Below are positions 9,883 to 23,652 of a DNA stretch of 64,000 nt, one piece after another. The position numbers and the translations under genes were made by a program. The notes beneath the pieces were generated by a model that saw nothing but the letters and a program-made list of their open reading frames with translations, was not told where the DNA came from and did no database searches. The stretch comes from Rusavskia elegans (Eukaryota; Ascomycota; Lecanoromycetes; Teloschistales; Teloschistaceae): the NCBI GenBank assembly GCA_011316305.1, contig SAUG01000130.1:1-64000 (forward strand). Reading direction: 5' to 3'. Position 1 is the stretch's first letter. Each line of letters opens with the position of its first letter.

Positions 9883-10831
9883 GGAGAACTTGACTCTGAG
9901 ATTATGGGAAAAGGGAACTATCTACGATCGAGGATTAAGGAGATGGAGGTTGTGGGGAGTTCTTCAATGAAAGAGACAAAGCTTACCGCCAGTGAACAAA
10001 GGCAAGACAATGAAATTGGGCGGATGTACCAACGCTTCAACCGTCGAGGGAAGGCGGAATCATGGTGAAGGAGAGCGAGATTGAGGTGTTTCGTGACGAT
10101 TCATCTCGAAGTTCTTATACGGTGATGGTTTGAGGTAGGGAGTCAGGTACCGGTACCTTCTCTACCAGAAATGTCAAAGAAAGCATTTTCTCTCACTGAC
10201 TCACAAGATGGACATCTGATAGTCTGACCACCAGTCATACCACAAGTTATAGCAATGCATGAAATATGAGCAGCCAAAGCTTTTTCTGCGGTTGGCCCAG
10301 GGGTGATGATGGGTTTGACCGTAAGCGCCAGTTTGGGATCGCAACCGCTTGGCTTCGACGGCCTGCTTCTGTGGGAGGAGCAGTGACAAGAATAATAACA
10401 TTTGCGACCACCTCCTGCTGATTGGAGCCTTTTAACACGCTCGATAATAGTGATAGCAGCCATCCAAGGGTTGGGGTTTGACCGCAAAGTGCGTAGCGCA
10501 GATTACTGATTCGTCAGCAAACCTTTCCATCTCAAGTGGGATATTTAGAGAGCCTGAGCCTCTTGAATCTGAAAATATGCATAGAAAGGGCACTGAGTCC
10601 GAAAATAGAAGACGGATTGATGACTGGCAAGATAAGAGATAACTTCCACACCTTACCTTTCTAGCACTGCTTGCTCCGCTGCTTTGGAATTCAATATTCT
10701 CTGAGCACCCTTAGCCCTGATCCATGCCCACTAGGGGTATGCTTTAATACAGACAACGGCGTGATATATATATACAAGAATGGATGTTTGAGTTCCATCA
10801 GAGACGCGTTCAAAGCCCAGCATCGGTGTCA
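9883..10831. other. Intergenic region
   Basis: Promoter side of the PLC-like gene and 3' flank of the next minus-strand gene. The longest frame (10143-10487, minus) has no domain or coding-like composition. Nothing else is supported. Confidence 0.4.
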
Positions 10832-11791
10832 TCACTGGACCCTCCCTTCTTCTCCGCCCCTCTCATTCTGCGACCCGAACCCCTGAGTCTGCGTCTGGCC
10901 CTGCCCTAGCCCACCACCTTGCGTATTCTGCCCACTCTGCTGTTGCGGCTGCATCCCCTCCGGCGTCCTGGGCCCCACCATCCAGTCCTCCATTGCCAAC
11001 CATTCACTCCACGTCTTCTCCGCCGCCTCAATCTCCTGCCCCACTGCTCCTTGCAACGGCCGCATAAATGGCACCGTCTCGGCCGATCCCATGTCGTAAT
11101 CCTTCTTCACGCTCGCCCAGCCCCCACTCTTGGCCGCAAAGAGATAGTTCCGACGCTCTTGCTCGTGTAGCGGACCAACCCCGGAAGCCCAGTCATCGCC
11201 AAAAAAACCATGCAGCACGCCCGGGAAATCCAGACCCGTGACGACGAGGCGGCGAAGGTATGGGATCAGGGATATCGAGGTGAAGGCGAGGTTTGAAGTG
11301 CTGGGGATATTATTGCTGCTTGGACCACTGGGACTGCGAGCGGAGGAGCCGAAGTTGAGAGGACCCAGACTGCCGGGGGAAGGTGGAAGTCGTGCTTGAG
11401 AACTTGTGACGGGGTTCGACGATCTTTGGAGTGGGAGTTGGATGTTGATGAATGCGGCTACGGCTTGGACGGGGGCGGATTGCTGCGCATGGTCGATGAA
11501 GTAGCGCTGGCAGGATTGGTATTTGGGGAACCAGTCGAAGATGTCGAATTGGGGGTCATCGGACCGAGAACGGGGCGCAGGCGGTTGTTGTGGAGGAGGG
11601 GAAGGAGGGGCGAAGGCAGAGGTGGGGAATGGATCTTCGTTTGTCTGTTGGAACTGGGGTGATGTGTGCGTGGGGGAGGGTTGAAAGGTGTGGTTTTGGA
11701 ACATGGGCTGGGGGTTGTCGGCGAAGAAGTTTGGGGGCGGAAATTGGGGACGGTTTTCGTGAAGGTTGTTGTTGGTGAAGCTGTCGGGCAT
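10832..11791 (-). CDS. Conserved fungal protein of the 'ilp' (apoptosis-inhibitor-like) type
   Basis: A single 319-residue frame from an ATG at 11791. Residues 1-80 are Pro/Gln/Asn/Phe-rich and likely disordered. The conserved part has FDIFDWFPKYQSCQRYFIDH, SLIPYLRRLVVTGLDFPGVL and the signature GVGPLHEQERRNYLFAAKSGGW...KTWSEWLAMEDWMVGP. I recall proteins with this signature annotated in filamentous ascomycetes as 'ilp is an apoptosis inhibitor', a name with no functional support from this sequence: no BIR zinc motif is present. The C-terminal tail is Gln/Gly-rich. A GT...TAG interval ends immediately before the ATG (about 11792-11852), so a 5'-UTR intron is likely. Confidence 0.7.
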   Translation of the reverse strand: MPDSFTNNNLHENRPQFPPPNFFADNPQPMFQNHTFQPSPTHTSPQFQQTNEDPFPTSAFAPPSPPPQQPPAPRSRSDDPQFDIFDWFPKYQSCQRYFIDHAQQSAPVQAVAAFINIQLPLQRSSNPVTSSQARLPPSPGSLGPLNFGSSARSPSGPSSNNIPSTSNLAFTSISLIPYLRRLVVTGLDFPGVLHGFFGDDWASGVGPLHEQERRNYLFAAKSGGWASVKKDYDMGSAETVPFMRPLQGAVGQEIEAAEKTWSEWLAMEDWMVGPRTPEGMQPQQQSGQNTQGGGLGQGQTQTQGFGSQNERGGEEGRVQ

Positions 11792-13068
11792 CTACAGAGG
11801 CGTCAGTCAGTCGATGAGAGCCATACTAGCTGAACAGCTATAAGATATTACCATGCGCCGTGCTGGAGAAAGTCGTTGGAGGAGCAACGAGAGGCGGATG
11901 CCAGAAGTCGGGGAAGTGGGTAGATTTGCTGACGTGAGGGAAGCGGACTGCAGCTCAACTGGCGGGTAGGAGTGAAATAGTCAAGGTCATATAGAAGGAT
12001 ACGACAGCTGATGCGGAAGTCGCAATGAAGACGTAATCGAAGCAGAGTATAAGGTAGTTGAGGTTGAATGCCTTTTATTTCGGCTTCCCGCGTGGTCTGG
12101 TCTGGTCTGGTCTGGCGTTGGCCAGGGTCCAGTGCAGCTCCAAGCTCGTTGGTGGGAAGCACCAAGTGCTAGACGGACGAATGGTCTTGATGAGTCCTCC
12201 ATCGCGGTGGATTGAGATTTGTTAGAGAAGTGCAAAGGGAGAATGGATGATGTGGAAGATCGGTAGCTGGTAGCTGCCGATGAGCGCCGACGAGTCAAAG
12301 AGCTCGCTTGCATGACATGATATGCAGCATCCACGCACCAACGCCACCCACCAGCACCCGATCCCGCATGAGGAAGTCGAAAGGTCTGGCCGGTCTTCAA
12401 GCAGAGCTGAATGGAGGAGTCCGTGTATAAGCCACACTGGCATCTATCTCGTTTGGATTCCTTGGAAGCGGGTCTTCGCCTTATATTCATTATTCTCATT
12501 GACTGGCGATGGCACGACACGTACGGCCGGACATCTTTCTGGGGACTGAACATGGCGAGCTGAAGCTTCAAGCTATTTGTCTACCCCTAGGAGCTGCCGT
12601 CTGTCCCGGCTTCGGGATTGGACAATCGTCTGAAACAAATTTCAGGCACACCGAGTGACACGGAGTGGTTGCTTCGTCATCACATAACCAATATTATTAA
12701 GGTACATGGCGTTCACGAGAACTGGACATGCTCGGATATGAGGGTGAAACAATGCAGTACGTACTCCTCCCGTCCTCCATCTTCACTGCAGCCCTCGGCT
12801 GCTACTCCGTACGCTTGGACCGCGGTGAAAGGCAAAGCGAACTCCGCTTGAGAGACTGATTATTCACAGCGGCTGGTTTTGTTTCCATTACTCTGTACGA
12901 CTTCCTACGCGCGATTAGTACCCAATGCGAACAGGGCTGCATGAGCTACCGCGACTGCCGGCTTTGGGAATTGGGACCGACGAAACGTCATCGGGCTTCA
13001 AGAATCCCCTCGCGACCTTAAATCCTACAAGGCTCTCGCTGTAGCGGCCAAAACAAGATTCAATCGAA
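11792..13068. other. Divergent intergenic region between the ilp-type gene and the aldo/keto reductase
   Basis: It separates a minus-strand and a plus-strand gene and should contain both promoters. A four-copy TCTGG run lies at about 12095-12116. The overlapping frames at 11987-12571 show no domain. Nothing else is recognised. Confidence 0.4.
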
Positions 13069-14152
13069 ATGGCTCAGCAATTTTCGTTGACGTCCCGCAT
13101 CAAGGTGATTCAGCCGTGACGAATAAGAAAGCAGTGCTGACATGAGACATTGATAGCTTGCCAATGGTTTATCCATGCCAAGGATCCATCTGGGTGTATA
13201 TTTGACGTCGGGCCAAGAGGCAAGCAATGCCGTCCACTGGGCTCTAGAGGTACTCCCTACGCAGCATACGATCAAGAGACTCCTGCTGATGATCTGGAAA
13301 ATCAGGCTGGCTACCGAGCGTACGCTTCGGGTCGAGGGTGAACATGATGAATTCAGGAACTGACTGGTAATCCAATCGTAGCTTCGACTCGGCCCAAATG
13401 TACCGCAACGAAAAAGAAGTCGGCTCTACTATCCTTCAATACCTCTCCAGCAACTCCAACACCTCCCAGCTAAAGCGGGAAGATATCCATTTCACTTCCA
13501 AGCTTGAATCCAACAGCTCCTACGACTCCGCACGCAACTCGATCAAGCAGTCGGTGCAGGAGTGTGGATTGGGTTACATCGACCTCTTCCTGCTGCACAG
13601 TCCATATGGCGGCAAAGCTGCCCGGCTGGCTTCATGGAAGGCGGTCGAGGATGCCATTGCCGATGGAGAAGTCAAGACGGGAGGTGTTAGCAACTTTGGT
13701 GTCAAACATGTACAGGTGGCCCATTTGTAAGAAGTGAGCACAGGCCGACTGACACCTTCCAGCTACAAGAGCTGTTCGCATCCGAGCCGAGAATCCTTCC
13801 CGCCGTCAATCAGATCGAGGTGCATCCGTTCAATACCCGGACGGAGATCACCTCGTTCTGTCAGCAGCATGACATTGTTGTCGAGGCCTATGCACCCCTC
13901 GTGCGGGCTTTGCGAATGGAGCATCCTGTCATCAGCTCGTTGTCCAAGAGATATTCTTGTACACCTGCACAACTGTTGGTTCGGTGGAGCTTGCAACACG
14001 GCTACGTGCCTCTTCCGAAGAGCGCAACAAAGGACAGAATCATCAAGAACGGTGAGGTCTCGGGCTTCGTGATCGATGCAAAGGATATGGAGGAGTTGGA
14101 TGGGTTGGATGAGTATCTGGTCACTGATTGGGACCCCGTTGACGCTGATTAA
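13069..14152 (+). CDS. Aldo/keto reductase with a 14-nt exon
   Basis: Five exons (13069-13104, 13157-13249, 13306-13319, 13382-13715, 13763-14152) give 288 residues. The AKR catalytic tetrad is complete: Asp50 and Tyr55 (FDSAQMYRN), Lys88 (FTSKLE) and His120 (FLLHSPYG). The NADPH-site end [10 protein letters not shown] is present. The enzyme should be a cytosolic NAD(P)H-dependent carbonyl reductase of the AKR3/AKR5-like type; substrate unknown. The third exon is only 14 nt and encodes the conserved A-G-Y-R of the barrel. Skipping it would destroy the frame, and it is bounded by clean ...AATCAG / GTACGC signals. Introns are 47-62 nt. The length equals the usual AKR size, which supports the model. 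Confidence 0.88.
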
Positions 14153-14810
14153 TACTGTCGCATGGCATGACACTCCGTACTCCGTAGAGAGAATAATAAT
14201 GAGAAGAGGCTCAAAATCGATAAACTTGGCGGCAAGCCTTGGCGTGGGGTATTATCTCTTGGCTTTCGTACTAGTCACTCAGCCAATGAGACGATGCGAT
14301 AAGAGACTGCATTCGTCAAATCACGACGACAAATCCTCCGAAATCGCCCCTTCACACCTGCACCACAATCATGACGATCCATCCAGGAGCTCCCCCATTT
14401 TCGATGAACGGTGCAGCCATGGCAGCTCTCCGCTTCTCCGCTCCACGGCCCAATTCACCAAGCCACCGGCCAACCTTTCAGCCTACGAACCATGGCCGCG
14501 AATCAACTACACCAAGCTGTGGATCCAAGGGCCTGTCCATCACGATACCCTCTTCTGCCTTCGCTAGCCGGCCGTAGCTCCCTTTGTCCCTCAAGCATGC
14601 CAAATTGAATATTGTCACACATCCTGGATAATCACATTCCTTTACCTCATTATTCACCCTACTCTTGACTCTACCCGTCGATCTCCCACACCAAAAGACT
14701 CTCCCGATAACGGCTCCTGGAGAACATATACCACCCTCGGTTTCCCCCAGTTCTTCTTCCCTCCTCAACAGAACAACAGCACAACAGAACAAGAGAACAA
14801 CACATCCAAC
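14153..14810. other. Promoter region of the NADP-glutamate dehydrogenase gene
   Basis: About 660 bp between two plus-strand genes. Just before the gdhA ATG there is a CA-rich, T-poor leader (ACAACAGCACAACAGAAC...) typical of highly expressed fungal genes. No other gene is seen. Confidence 0.5.
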
Positions 14811-16434
<1,624 letters not shown>

Positions 16435-17122
16435 ATGGCAGTGTAAGGATGCACCAGAACAGGGGGGGGGGGGGGATGGATACTGGGGGGAATCGACCGA
16501 ACAGCGGTGTTCATATGATACCAGAATGTTAATGGACGTCTACCTAGACGGATGAGTGATGTCTCCTGCTCCTGTTACTATTTGTGCGAAGATGAATTGA
16601 CAAACAGGCTCTCTCGCGCCAAGAGGCAAGTATGCGCTATGACTTATCCGTCATTGGCTTGGCATACGCATAAATGGACCCCTTCCTTCTTGCAGGTACT
16701 TTGCAACCTTCATATTCATTACTATATCCATCGAACATATGGTGAAAGCTCCAGAAGCCTGCAACAACTAACAATTCAAGGCAGACACGGGATAAATGTA
16801 GCAGATATTGCTGGAATGGACTTCATCATCAATACGCCTGATCCTCTACACCGTCTCTACCAATCTTGTCGTCCATCATCAGTCCTCAATTGCCCTTCCC
16901 TTCTACTCTCGTCATCTCTTTCCCTGCTCGACCGCTGGGATACCTGTCACAATCAATTATTCCTGGAGACGGGACGTCATTTGCTTGTCCGCGAGAAATC
17001 CATCTCGAAGTCGCTCCTTCCCAGGATGTGTTGGAGTCAACCTCATCTTCAGCAGCTGATGAGCACCATCAATCATCAATGCTCTTCATCCTGCTCCTCC
17101 CTCGGTCTCTTACGAACTTGCT
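16435..17122. other. Intergenic region with a 14-G run
   Basis: Immediately after the gdhA stop there is an uninterrupted run of 14 G (16462-16475). The remaining sequence has only unrecognisable frames, some overlapping the start of the next gene. Confidence 0.5.
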
Positions 17123-18509
17123 ATGTCTATTGCGTCTGCTGGTTGGAAACACATTGAGACAACATCGTGTCTGCTCCTCATTGCTATTATTACGACCATT
17201 CTACGCATTTGCTCGCGCAGGCGGGTGCGGCTTGCCTTTGGTGCCGACGACTGGAGTCTTTGGATTGCCCTTGGGTTCGTCTGTGCCATCTACGTCGAAG
17301 GATTGATCTGTGAGTCTTGTTTGGAGATGATGTATCCTTCCGCACAAATACCTGATCGATGCGTTACCAGGGGTTGTGTATGGAGGCATTGGAAAGCACT
17401 TTGCCGAACTGTCACCAACGGAGCGCACTGTCCTTTTCAAGGTCGGTGCTGACCCTTGACGACGCAGTACTCCATCGTTGACAGCGCTATAGGGCTATCT
17501 CGCCTGTTTTCTCACATACCCTACCACCTTCGTCGCCACCAGGCTTTCAATCCTCCTCCTTTACATGCGCATCTTCCCCGTCATCCAGATCCGCATTGCC
17601 TGCATTATCGTCGGTCTCCTGGTCTCGACGCACGGATTTAGCGTTATCATCATAGTTTGCTTCCAATGCCGACCATTCAGCTACACCTGGAACAAAACCG
17701 ACCCCGGCGGTGTTTGCCTGCCACTTGAGCCGGTATTCTACGGTACAGTCGTCCCAACCATTTTACTCACCGCTATTGTCGTCTGTATGCCAATGCCGGT
17801 GGTTTGGAACTTGCACATGAAGATGACCCAGAAGCTTGCTTTGCTCGCCATATTCGCATCCGGTGCTTTGTGAGTGTGACCTTTCCTTAAGCCTGGACGA
17901 TCCAGACGCAAGGGATGACAAGTCTACATGATCCTGAATTCATATCAGCAATTGTATCAGAACGTCTTACTGACGGCAATCTTGGACATAGGGTCTGTGT
18001 CGCAGGAGCCTTTCGCATGTCTTCCATCCGTGGTTTCAACCCTAAAGATCTCTCCTGTCCGTCACTTCTCTTTCTTTGGCCACATTACCAACCATTTGCT
18101 TACCCCCTCTAATCCCACAGACGCCATCGCTCCAGCCGCAATGCTGATTATCGTCGAACCCTGCGTTGCCATCATCTGCGTCTGTCTCCCAACCATCGTT
18201 CCCGCCCTACAAGACATCGCCAGCTACTCCACCATCGAATACCTCAAGACGATATACCGGATCAAAACCGCCGTCGCGTCGGAGCGGAGTCCGAGTGTGG
18301 AAAGAGCGGAGGTGTATATGCCGATTGACAGGAGTGGGAAGAAAATTTATGGGCATAGGTCTACGATTAGCCCTGATATTGAGTCTCAGTTGCAGGAGGA
18401 GGAGGAGGAGGAGGAGAACGGGGAGGGAGAGAGGGAGATATCGCAAAGTCGTTTGGGGGAAATACCAGAGAAGCCCGTCATGGCTCGGGGACCGTGGGTG
18501 TCAGTTTGA
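17123..18509 (+). CDS. Fungal rhodopsin-domain integral membrane protein (PTH11/SAT4-like)
   Basis: Five exons (17123-17309, 17371-17441, 17493-17869, 17992-18056, 18121-18509) encode 362 residues with about seven hydrophobic helices, the plan of the fungal rhodopsin domain (PF20684 type). Family landmarks are the N-terminal helix ending in Arg residues (RICSRRRVR), GADDWSLW, FLTYPTTFVATRLSILLLYMRIFP, the FQCRPFSYTWNK segment after helix 4, the MPMPVVWNLHMKMTQK loop, and FRMSSIRGFNPKDLSY. A cytosolic tail holds an acidic run (QLQEEEEEEENGEGE). No retinal lysine is claimed, and most members are orphan receptors or membrane proteins. Exon joints all restore conserved segments. Confidence 0.85.
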
Positions 18510-19377
18510 CTATGATGATATTGGGAGATGGGAGGGCAAGTGAGTGAGTGGATTGTCCAATCCTTTTGCCTGTTTTCACAGCCACTGACTTGGTTCTAGG
18601 CGTTGTTATAATGCGAACCTAGAGGTATGTAAAACCAAGACTCATGGAAGACACCGGTTCCTCCCCATTTTATCCTCTGCCGCTTGTATCCGGTTCGGCT
18701 GTTAATCAAGGGCAGTGGATATGGCAATATTCAACCGTTCCGCTACCTTGATCTGGCGCACACCTGCACCGTGCAATGCGGCGGTGCCTTGACTTGACTC
18801 ATACATGAGCCCAGCACTTTTCCAACGAGAAACAAAAAGAATCTGCACTCGCCCCATGAAATACGCTATCGATACGACTCACCTCCCTGCTACTCTCACT
18901 TACTTATACAGATCTCTCACGTATCGGAGCTCTTGATATCTCATCACTGCTACTGCTTCCGAAGAGGAAAAAAAGGATATTACGGCATGGGGTGTGGAGA
19001 GAATATGTGTTTTATCCATACATTCACTTTCTTCATCGCTCGTGGCACTTTCCTACTTTTCTGTACGTCTGGCTTAGTCTTCTGTTCTACATCCTGGATG
19101 GACATTTTATGAATTGAGGGTTGAGGGGGGGTTGGTATCAGTGAGTGAGTGAGTGAGTGAGATTCGATGGCTAGATGGTAGGGGTGGGACTGAAGGTGGT
19201 AGATATATCTGCATCTGATTGTGTGAACGGTATAGCCTTATCTTTTCGGATTTCTGAAATGGTTTGAAGGGAAAGAAGGTTGGGTTTACAAGGCGTGTGG
19301 ATGGGATGATGGGTGGGTGGTGGGATGTAGTTGGGTAGAGAAGGATGTGGTGGGAAAGGATAGGAAAAAGTGGGATG
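18510..19377. other. Intergenic region upstream of the microsatellite
   Basis: No gene is recognised. A short GTGA repeat (five units) lies at 19141-19160, and the strand becomes increasingly purine-rich toward the GGATA tract. Confidence 0.45.
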
Positions 19378-19802
19378 GGATAGGATAGGATAGGATAGGA
19401 TAGGATAGGATAGGATAGGATAGGATAGGATAGGATAGGATAGGATAGGATAGGATAGGATAGGATAGGATAGGATAGGATAGGATAGGATAGGATAGGA
19501 TAGGATAGGATAGGATAGGATAGGATAGGATAGGATAGGATAGGATAGGATAGGATAGGATAGGATAGGATAGGATAGGATAGGATAGGATAGGATAGGA
19601 TAGGATAGGATAGGATAGGATAGGATAGGATAGGATAGGATAGGATAGGATAGGATAGGATAGGATAGGATAGGATAGGATAGGATAGGATAGGATAGGA
19701 TAGGATAGGATAGGATAGGATAGGATAGGATAGGATAGGATAGGATAGGATAGGATAGGATAGGATAGGATAGGATAGGATAGGATAGGATAGGATAGGA
19801 TA
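19378..19802. repeat. Perfect (GGATA)85 microsatellite
   Basis: Eighty-five consecutive uninterrupted copies of GGATA on the plus strand (TATCC on the minus strand). They are followed by about three GAATA variants (19803-19817) and then purine-rich sequence. Because 5 is not a multiple of 3 and the minus strand has no stop in any phase, the array creates an artificial open frame reading Tyr-Pro-Ile-Leu-Ser repeats; I do not call a gene. The plus strand has a TAG in every unit. Perfection over 425 bp implies recent expansion or ongoing homogenisation. Confidence 0.97.
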
Positions 19803-19817
19803 GAATAGAATAGAATA

Positions 19818-20349
19818 GAAAAGGATGAAATAAATAGTAAGAGTCGGTTTATTCAATATAAAATACAGTCAGTAATAGATCTTGTAAGACGGAATTGGGT
19901 CGGCCTTACTCTAGTAACGGAAAAAAGAAGGAAAGAAAGATCGAGAAATATATAAAGGGCTTTGAAAAGGGTTATAGATTTTTGTGGTTTGGTGCTTGAT
20001 GGTTGGGGTTAGAGGTGGTTGGGGCTCGGGATGATGGTGGGGATTTGTAGGGGAATGAGATCTATTCACATGTTTGGAGATTCATATATACTACATGAGT
20101 TCTTTACTGAGTACTGAACTAAAGAAGAGGGTGAATCTTATTACTTTCTTAAATTACTGCTGGCACAAGATATACGAGATCGCGTTCATCGTTGTAATCA
20201 AAAGATTGGAATGCTTTTTCTATCATCATCATCATTTGCCGACACTCTAACGCCCATTGTTTATTTATTGTGCCATAGCTCCCTACCTATACAAACATGC
20301 TCTAACACAATAGTCCTCCCTCTTTCGCGTTAACAATTGACGCCGTACA
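19818..20349. other. 3' flank between microsatellite and glycosyltransferase gene
   Basis: AT-rich and purine-rich non-coding sequence with no recognisable gene. It is probably the 3' UTR and downstream region of the minus-strand glycosyltransferase. Confidence 0.4.
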
Positions 20350-23300
20350 CTACCGTGCAAACTGGAAGTCTTCGAGATTACAATCGTCATCATCATCCTG
20401 CTCCTCTTCTTCCTCCTCTTCCGAATCTTCCTCGGCGATGTAAAGCCTCTCCATACTACTCCCAACCGTACCTCCCCGCTGGTGCCGCCGCCGGTCTCGA
20501 CTCGCATTGCCGGAATCCGCTAGCGCCAAGATGTAGCGCGTCGTATCGGACAGTGGCTGATTCCGCAGCGGCCAACCAACGCCGACGTCCTGCGCCGAAG
20601 TGACCACGGTGAATTGAGTGCCTTCTTGAAAAGGCGACGGCGTCGACGACGGGGGGACATGGACAGGTGGTGGTGGGGTAGGGAGGGGTAGGGTCGGGGA
20701 GTCTGCACGGCGGAGGGAGCCACCACCTGTGCGGTGGAAGATGCTACGGGGATTGATGGGGGGTGTGGACTCTCTGGATGGTGGCATAGTTACGCCAGGG
20801 GCACCTATTGGCCATCGGGTTTGAGGTCTTCGGCCGGATGAGGAGCGCCGGAAACAGCTTGCGGGGAAGGAGCGACGCTGGGAGAGTATTGGCATTGGCG
20901 GCGTGGGTGCGTTTGCTGGTGGGTGGGCTTTTTCTGACCAGGGGTTCCTTTCTTTCATTACGGTTTCAGGCGATGGGTGTGGGAGTTGCAGACTTTTGCG
21001 GTCGTCGAGCGGTGAGATATTGGAGTTGGAGCTTTCGTTTGATCTTGCTCGTTGCCAGGAGAATCGAGGACGCAGAGGTGTATGGTCGAATCTTGATATT
21101 GGTGGTCGGGGCTCGTTGGGCAATTCGCCTTCGGGAACAGACTCGAGTAGGGTTGTGCCCAGCTCTGCAAAATCGACGACATCGACATCTTGAATCTTGG
21201 GTTGCTGGTGGGCTTGTTGAGTGACAGAGCTCAAATTCGTACCGACAGCTGTGACCGTGAAACGCCTGCCAATTGGAGATGCGCCGTCAACGCTGGGACG
21301 GCTAGCCAGGATCGTAGCCTTCTCGTTCGTAGAGTACGCCTCTTCCTCCAGTCGGAGTACCACTGCCACGGCCTTTTCGTCTTCGATCACTTTGGGGTGG
21401 CGCTTGGCGAAGTACTTGGCGTACTTGTATATACTGTAGTAGCAGGAGGCGATGTTGACGAATGTCAAAACAATCTTGTAGGGAATGTAATATAGGAGGC
21501 AGAGGGCCGAGACTGACTCATGACGTGAGCGTAGGTGTACGTAGTTGAAGATGACCACATTGATGAGGTACAGCATAATCGTTGCCGCGTAGAGGTAACC
21601 AGAAAATGCAGGCCGGACGTAGAACGAGATCGGTAGGACGAAAGGTGCCAGTAGATATAGCAGGGTTTCGTATACCTCCTGGAAAACGAAGATCTTTGCG
21701 CCAATCTCCCACCAACCTAGCTTCCAGTTGCAAATGATGTAAGCCATATCGTAGTAGATACCGGAGACGAAGAAGAAGTTCCAGCGAAAGAAGCGTTGCT
21801 TCCAGATGGTCATCTCGCCGAAGCCGCCCCTATCGCCACCTCCAGAGAAGAAGATGGCGTCGGGAGTTTCCGTTTCGACAAATACAGCAGTACACATCTG
21901 GATTCTGCAGCCAAGCTGGCGTGCGACATGACCGAAGAACCAGTCTTCCGATACCGAAAACCCTGGGTGAGCTTCGAACGTCTTGATCAGAAGCTCTCGT
22001 TCCCAGATGCTGATGGCTCCATGTGGAAATGTGGCAGAGCCAATCTTGCCCGCGAAGGCTCGTTGTATCCCACTGATCTTATACTCCACGTCTTGGGCCT
22101 GCTGGCACAGCGTTCCTTTGCTGCTATTGGGCCCGACGCTCTTGATCGTATATCCGATACACTTGACCGTGGATGAGAATCGATCGGAGACAATGGGAAA
22201 GTTCGGTGGTAGAAGGCAGTCGTCGTCTATGAGAAGCACAGAGGGGAAGCGTTTGGCTACGAAGCAGCCAACATACTGGGCCACGATTTTCGAGCCTATG
22301 GGAGACCAAGTATGAGAAACGCCATATTTCTCACAAACTGCAGCCGTGTTGTCCAATGGTGTTGGCGAGTTGCCATTGGCGACTACCTGTTCCGAAAGAA
22401 TTCTCAGCCTGATAATGCTATGAGAGTATCAAAATCCACTCACGAAAATGTTCTGCGCTGGAAAGACCTTGAGAGCAGCTTCCAAAGTCGCAGCAATGAG
22501 TTTTTCTGATTTGTAACAAGGGATGAGCAATGCGCAATCGTTCGTCTGTCCCTTCTCGGTCTGACCGAGTGAACCCGGTGGCGGATGCTCAGGAGGTTCC
22601 CTCTCGAACGGCATCAGAAGCGGCAAATACGCGTACCTATAGACTAATCAGCTACAGTGGAACTGGCACAGAAACGAGGTAGCGACTCACAGGAAGCCGA
22701 TACCTAGAAAGATGGCTGTGCCTGCTGGTACCACCAGCTTCATATCAAAGATGTAGTAAATTGTGAGAACAAGACCACTCCACAAGGGGACCCCAACGAA
22801 GACGAAATAAACGATCGCCAGCAAAAGCAAGTAGAAGGTGTACTCGAACCCGATCTGAACTGCATTGCTCCTTTTCAGCTGCAACTCGCGTATCTTGGCC
22901 TTTTCGTAGAGATCCTGGAGACTGCCGCGGCGTAGAGGACCGGTGACTGTTTCCTTTGCTTTCCCGATCACGTTCTCAAAAACAACACTAGCACGACGCA
23001 CAACACCTAGCGTGGAGGATTGGGAAAGATTGGAAGAAGCACTCCTGATTTTCTTGAGAGACGAGTCTCTACGAGGGGCGGCCGTATGAAGAGAAGTGTG
23101 CCTGTCAAGAAAGATTGAGGTACTCTGGGAAGCCCCACGAGTATTATTGTCGGGGTTGGCTGAATTGCCGAGGCGTTGGAACACATAGGTGTCTTCAAGC
23201 TCGTGAAAAGCGTCGAATGGACGCGCCACCTGTGATGCCTTTCGTACAACAGGACGCTCTGTCGAAGAACTTCTACCAAGTCGAAGGCGAAGGTCCGGGG

Positions 23301-23652
23301 GAGTACCCAGACCAGGTTCTCTCGATCGACCTAATCCGCCCAGATTGAGAGAGCTTGCTTTTCGTAGGGGCTGCAGGCGTCTACCTTGTCCGGGTACACT
23401 ATTTGACTGTAGCGGCATAGGACGTTGGCTACTTTCACGGGATACATCGCTGGTTTCGAGACGGCCGGATCCATCTTCTCTGGGATAAGTTGGTCTTAGA
23501 AAGCTGACGGAGAGCGTCCGGGCACGGTGTCTTGCCACTTTCGTAACATCAAAATCTTCTTGTTCTTCCTCTTGGCCGGTATCGTCTGTGATCTGAGGAC
23601 CCTGCCAGGCTGCAAGAATGCCACCAGGGATGACGATGTTTTCTATGCTCAT
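20350..23652 (-). CDS. Large GT2-family processive-type glycosyltransferase, membrane-bound
   Basis: Three exons (23652-22691, 22636-22444, 22386-20350; introns 54 and 57 nt) give 1063 residues. The start is the first ATG; upstream in-frame codons use TTG. Residues 1-260 are Ser/Arg-rich and likely cytosolic and disordered. Two to three helices follow (FEYTFYLLLLAIVYFVFVG...). The GT-A catalytic part has CALLIPCYKSE, the DDD sugar-nucleotide site (LLIDDDCLLP, about 439-441), the SEDW acid (about 533) and the QRFFRW form of QxxRW (582-587), the chitin/hyaluronan-synthase hallmark. More helices follow, then a 300-residue Ser/Pro-rich tail ending in an acidic Glu run. It should polymerise or transfer sugars at a membrane; the product is unknown. 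It is not a canonical chitin synthase. Confidence 0.85.

Noticed and set aside
19107..19856. 249-residue minus-strand open frame of Tyr-Pro-Ile-Leu-Ser repeats
   Set aside because: It is a by-product of the GGATA array, whose minus strand lacks stops in all frames. The non-repeat ends show no domain.
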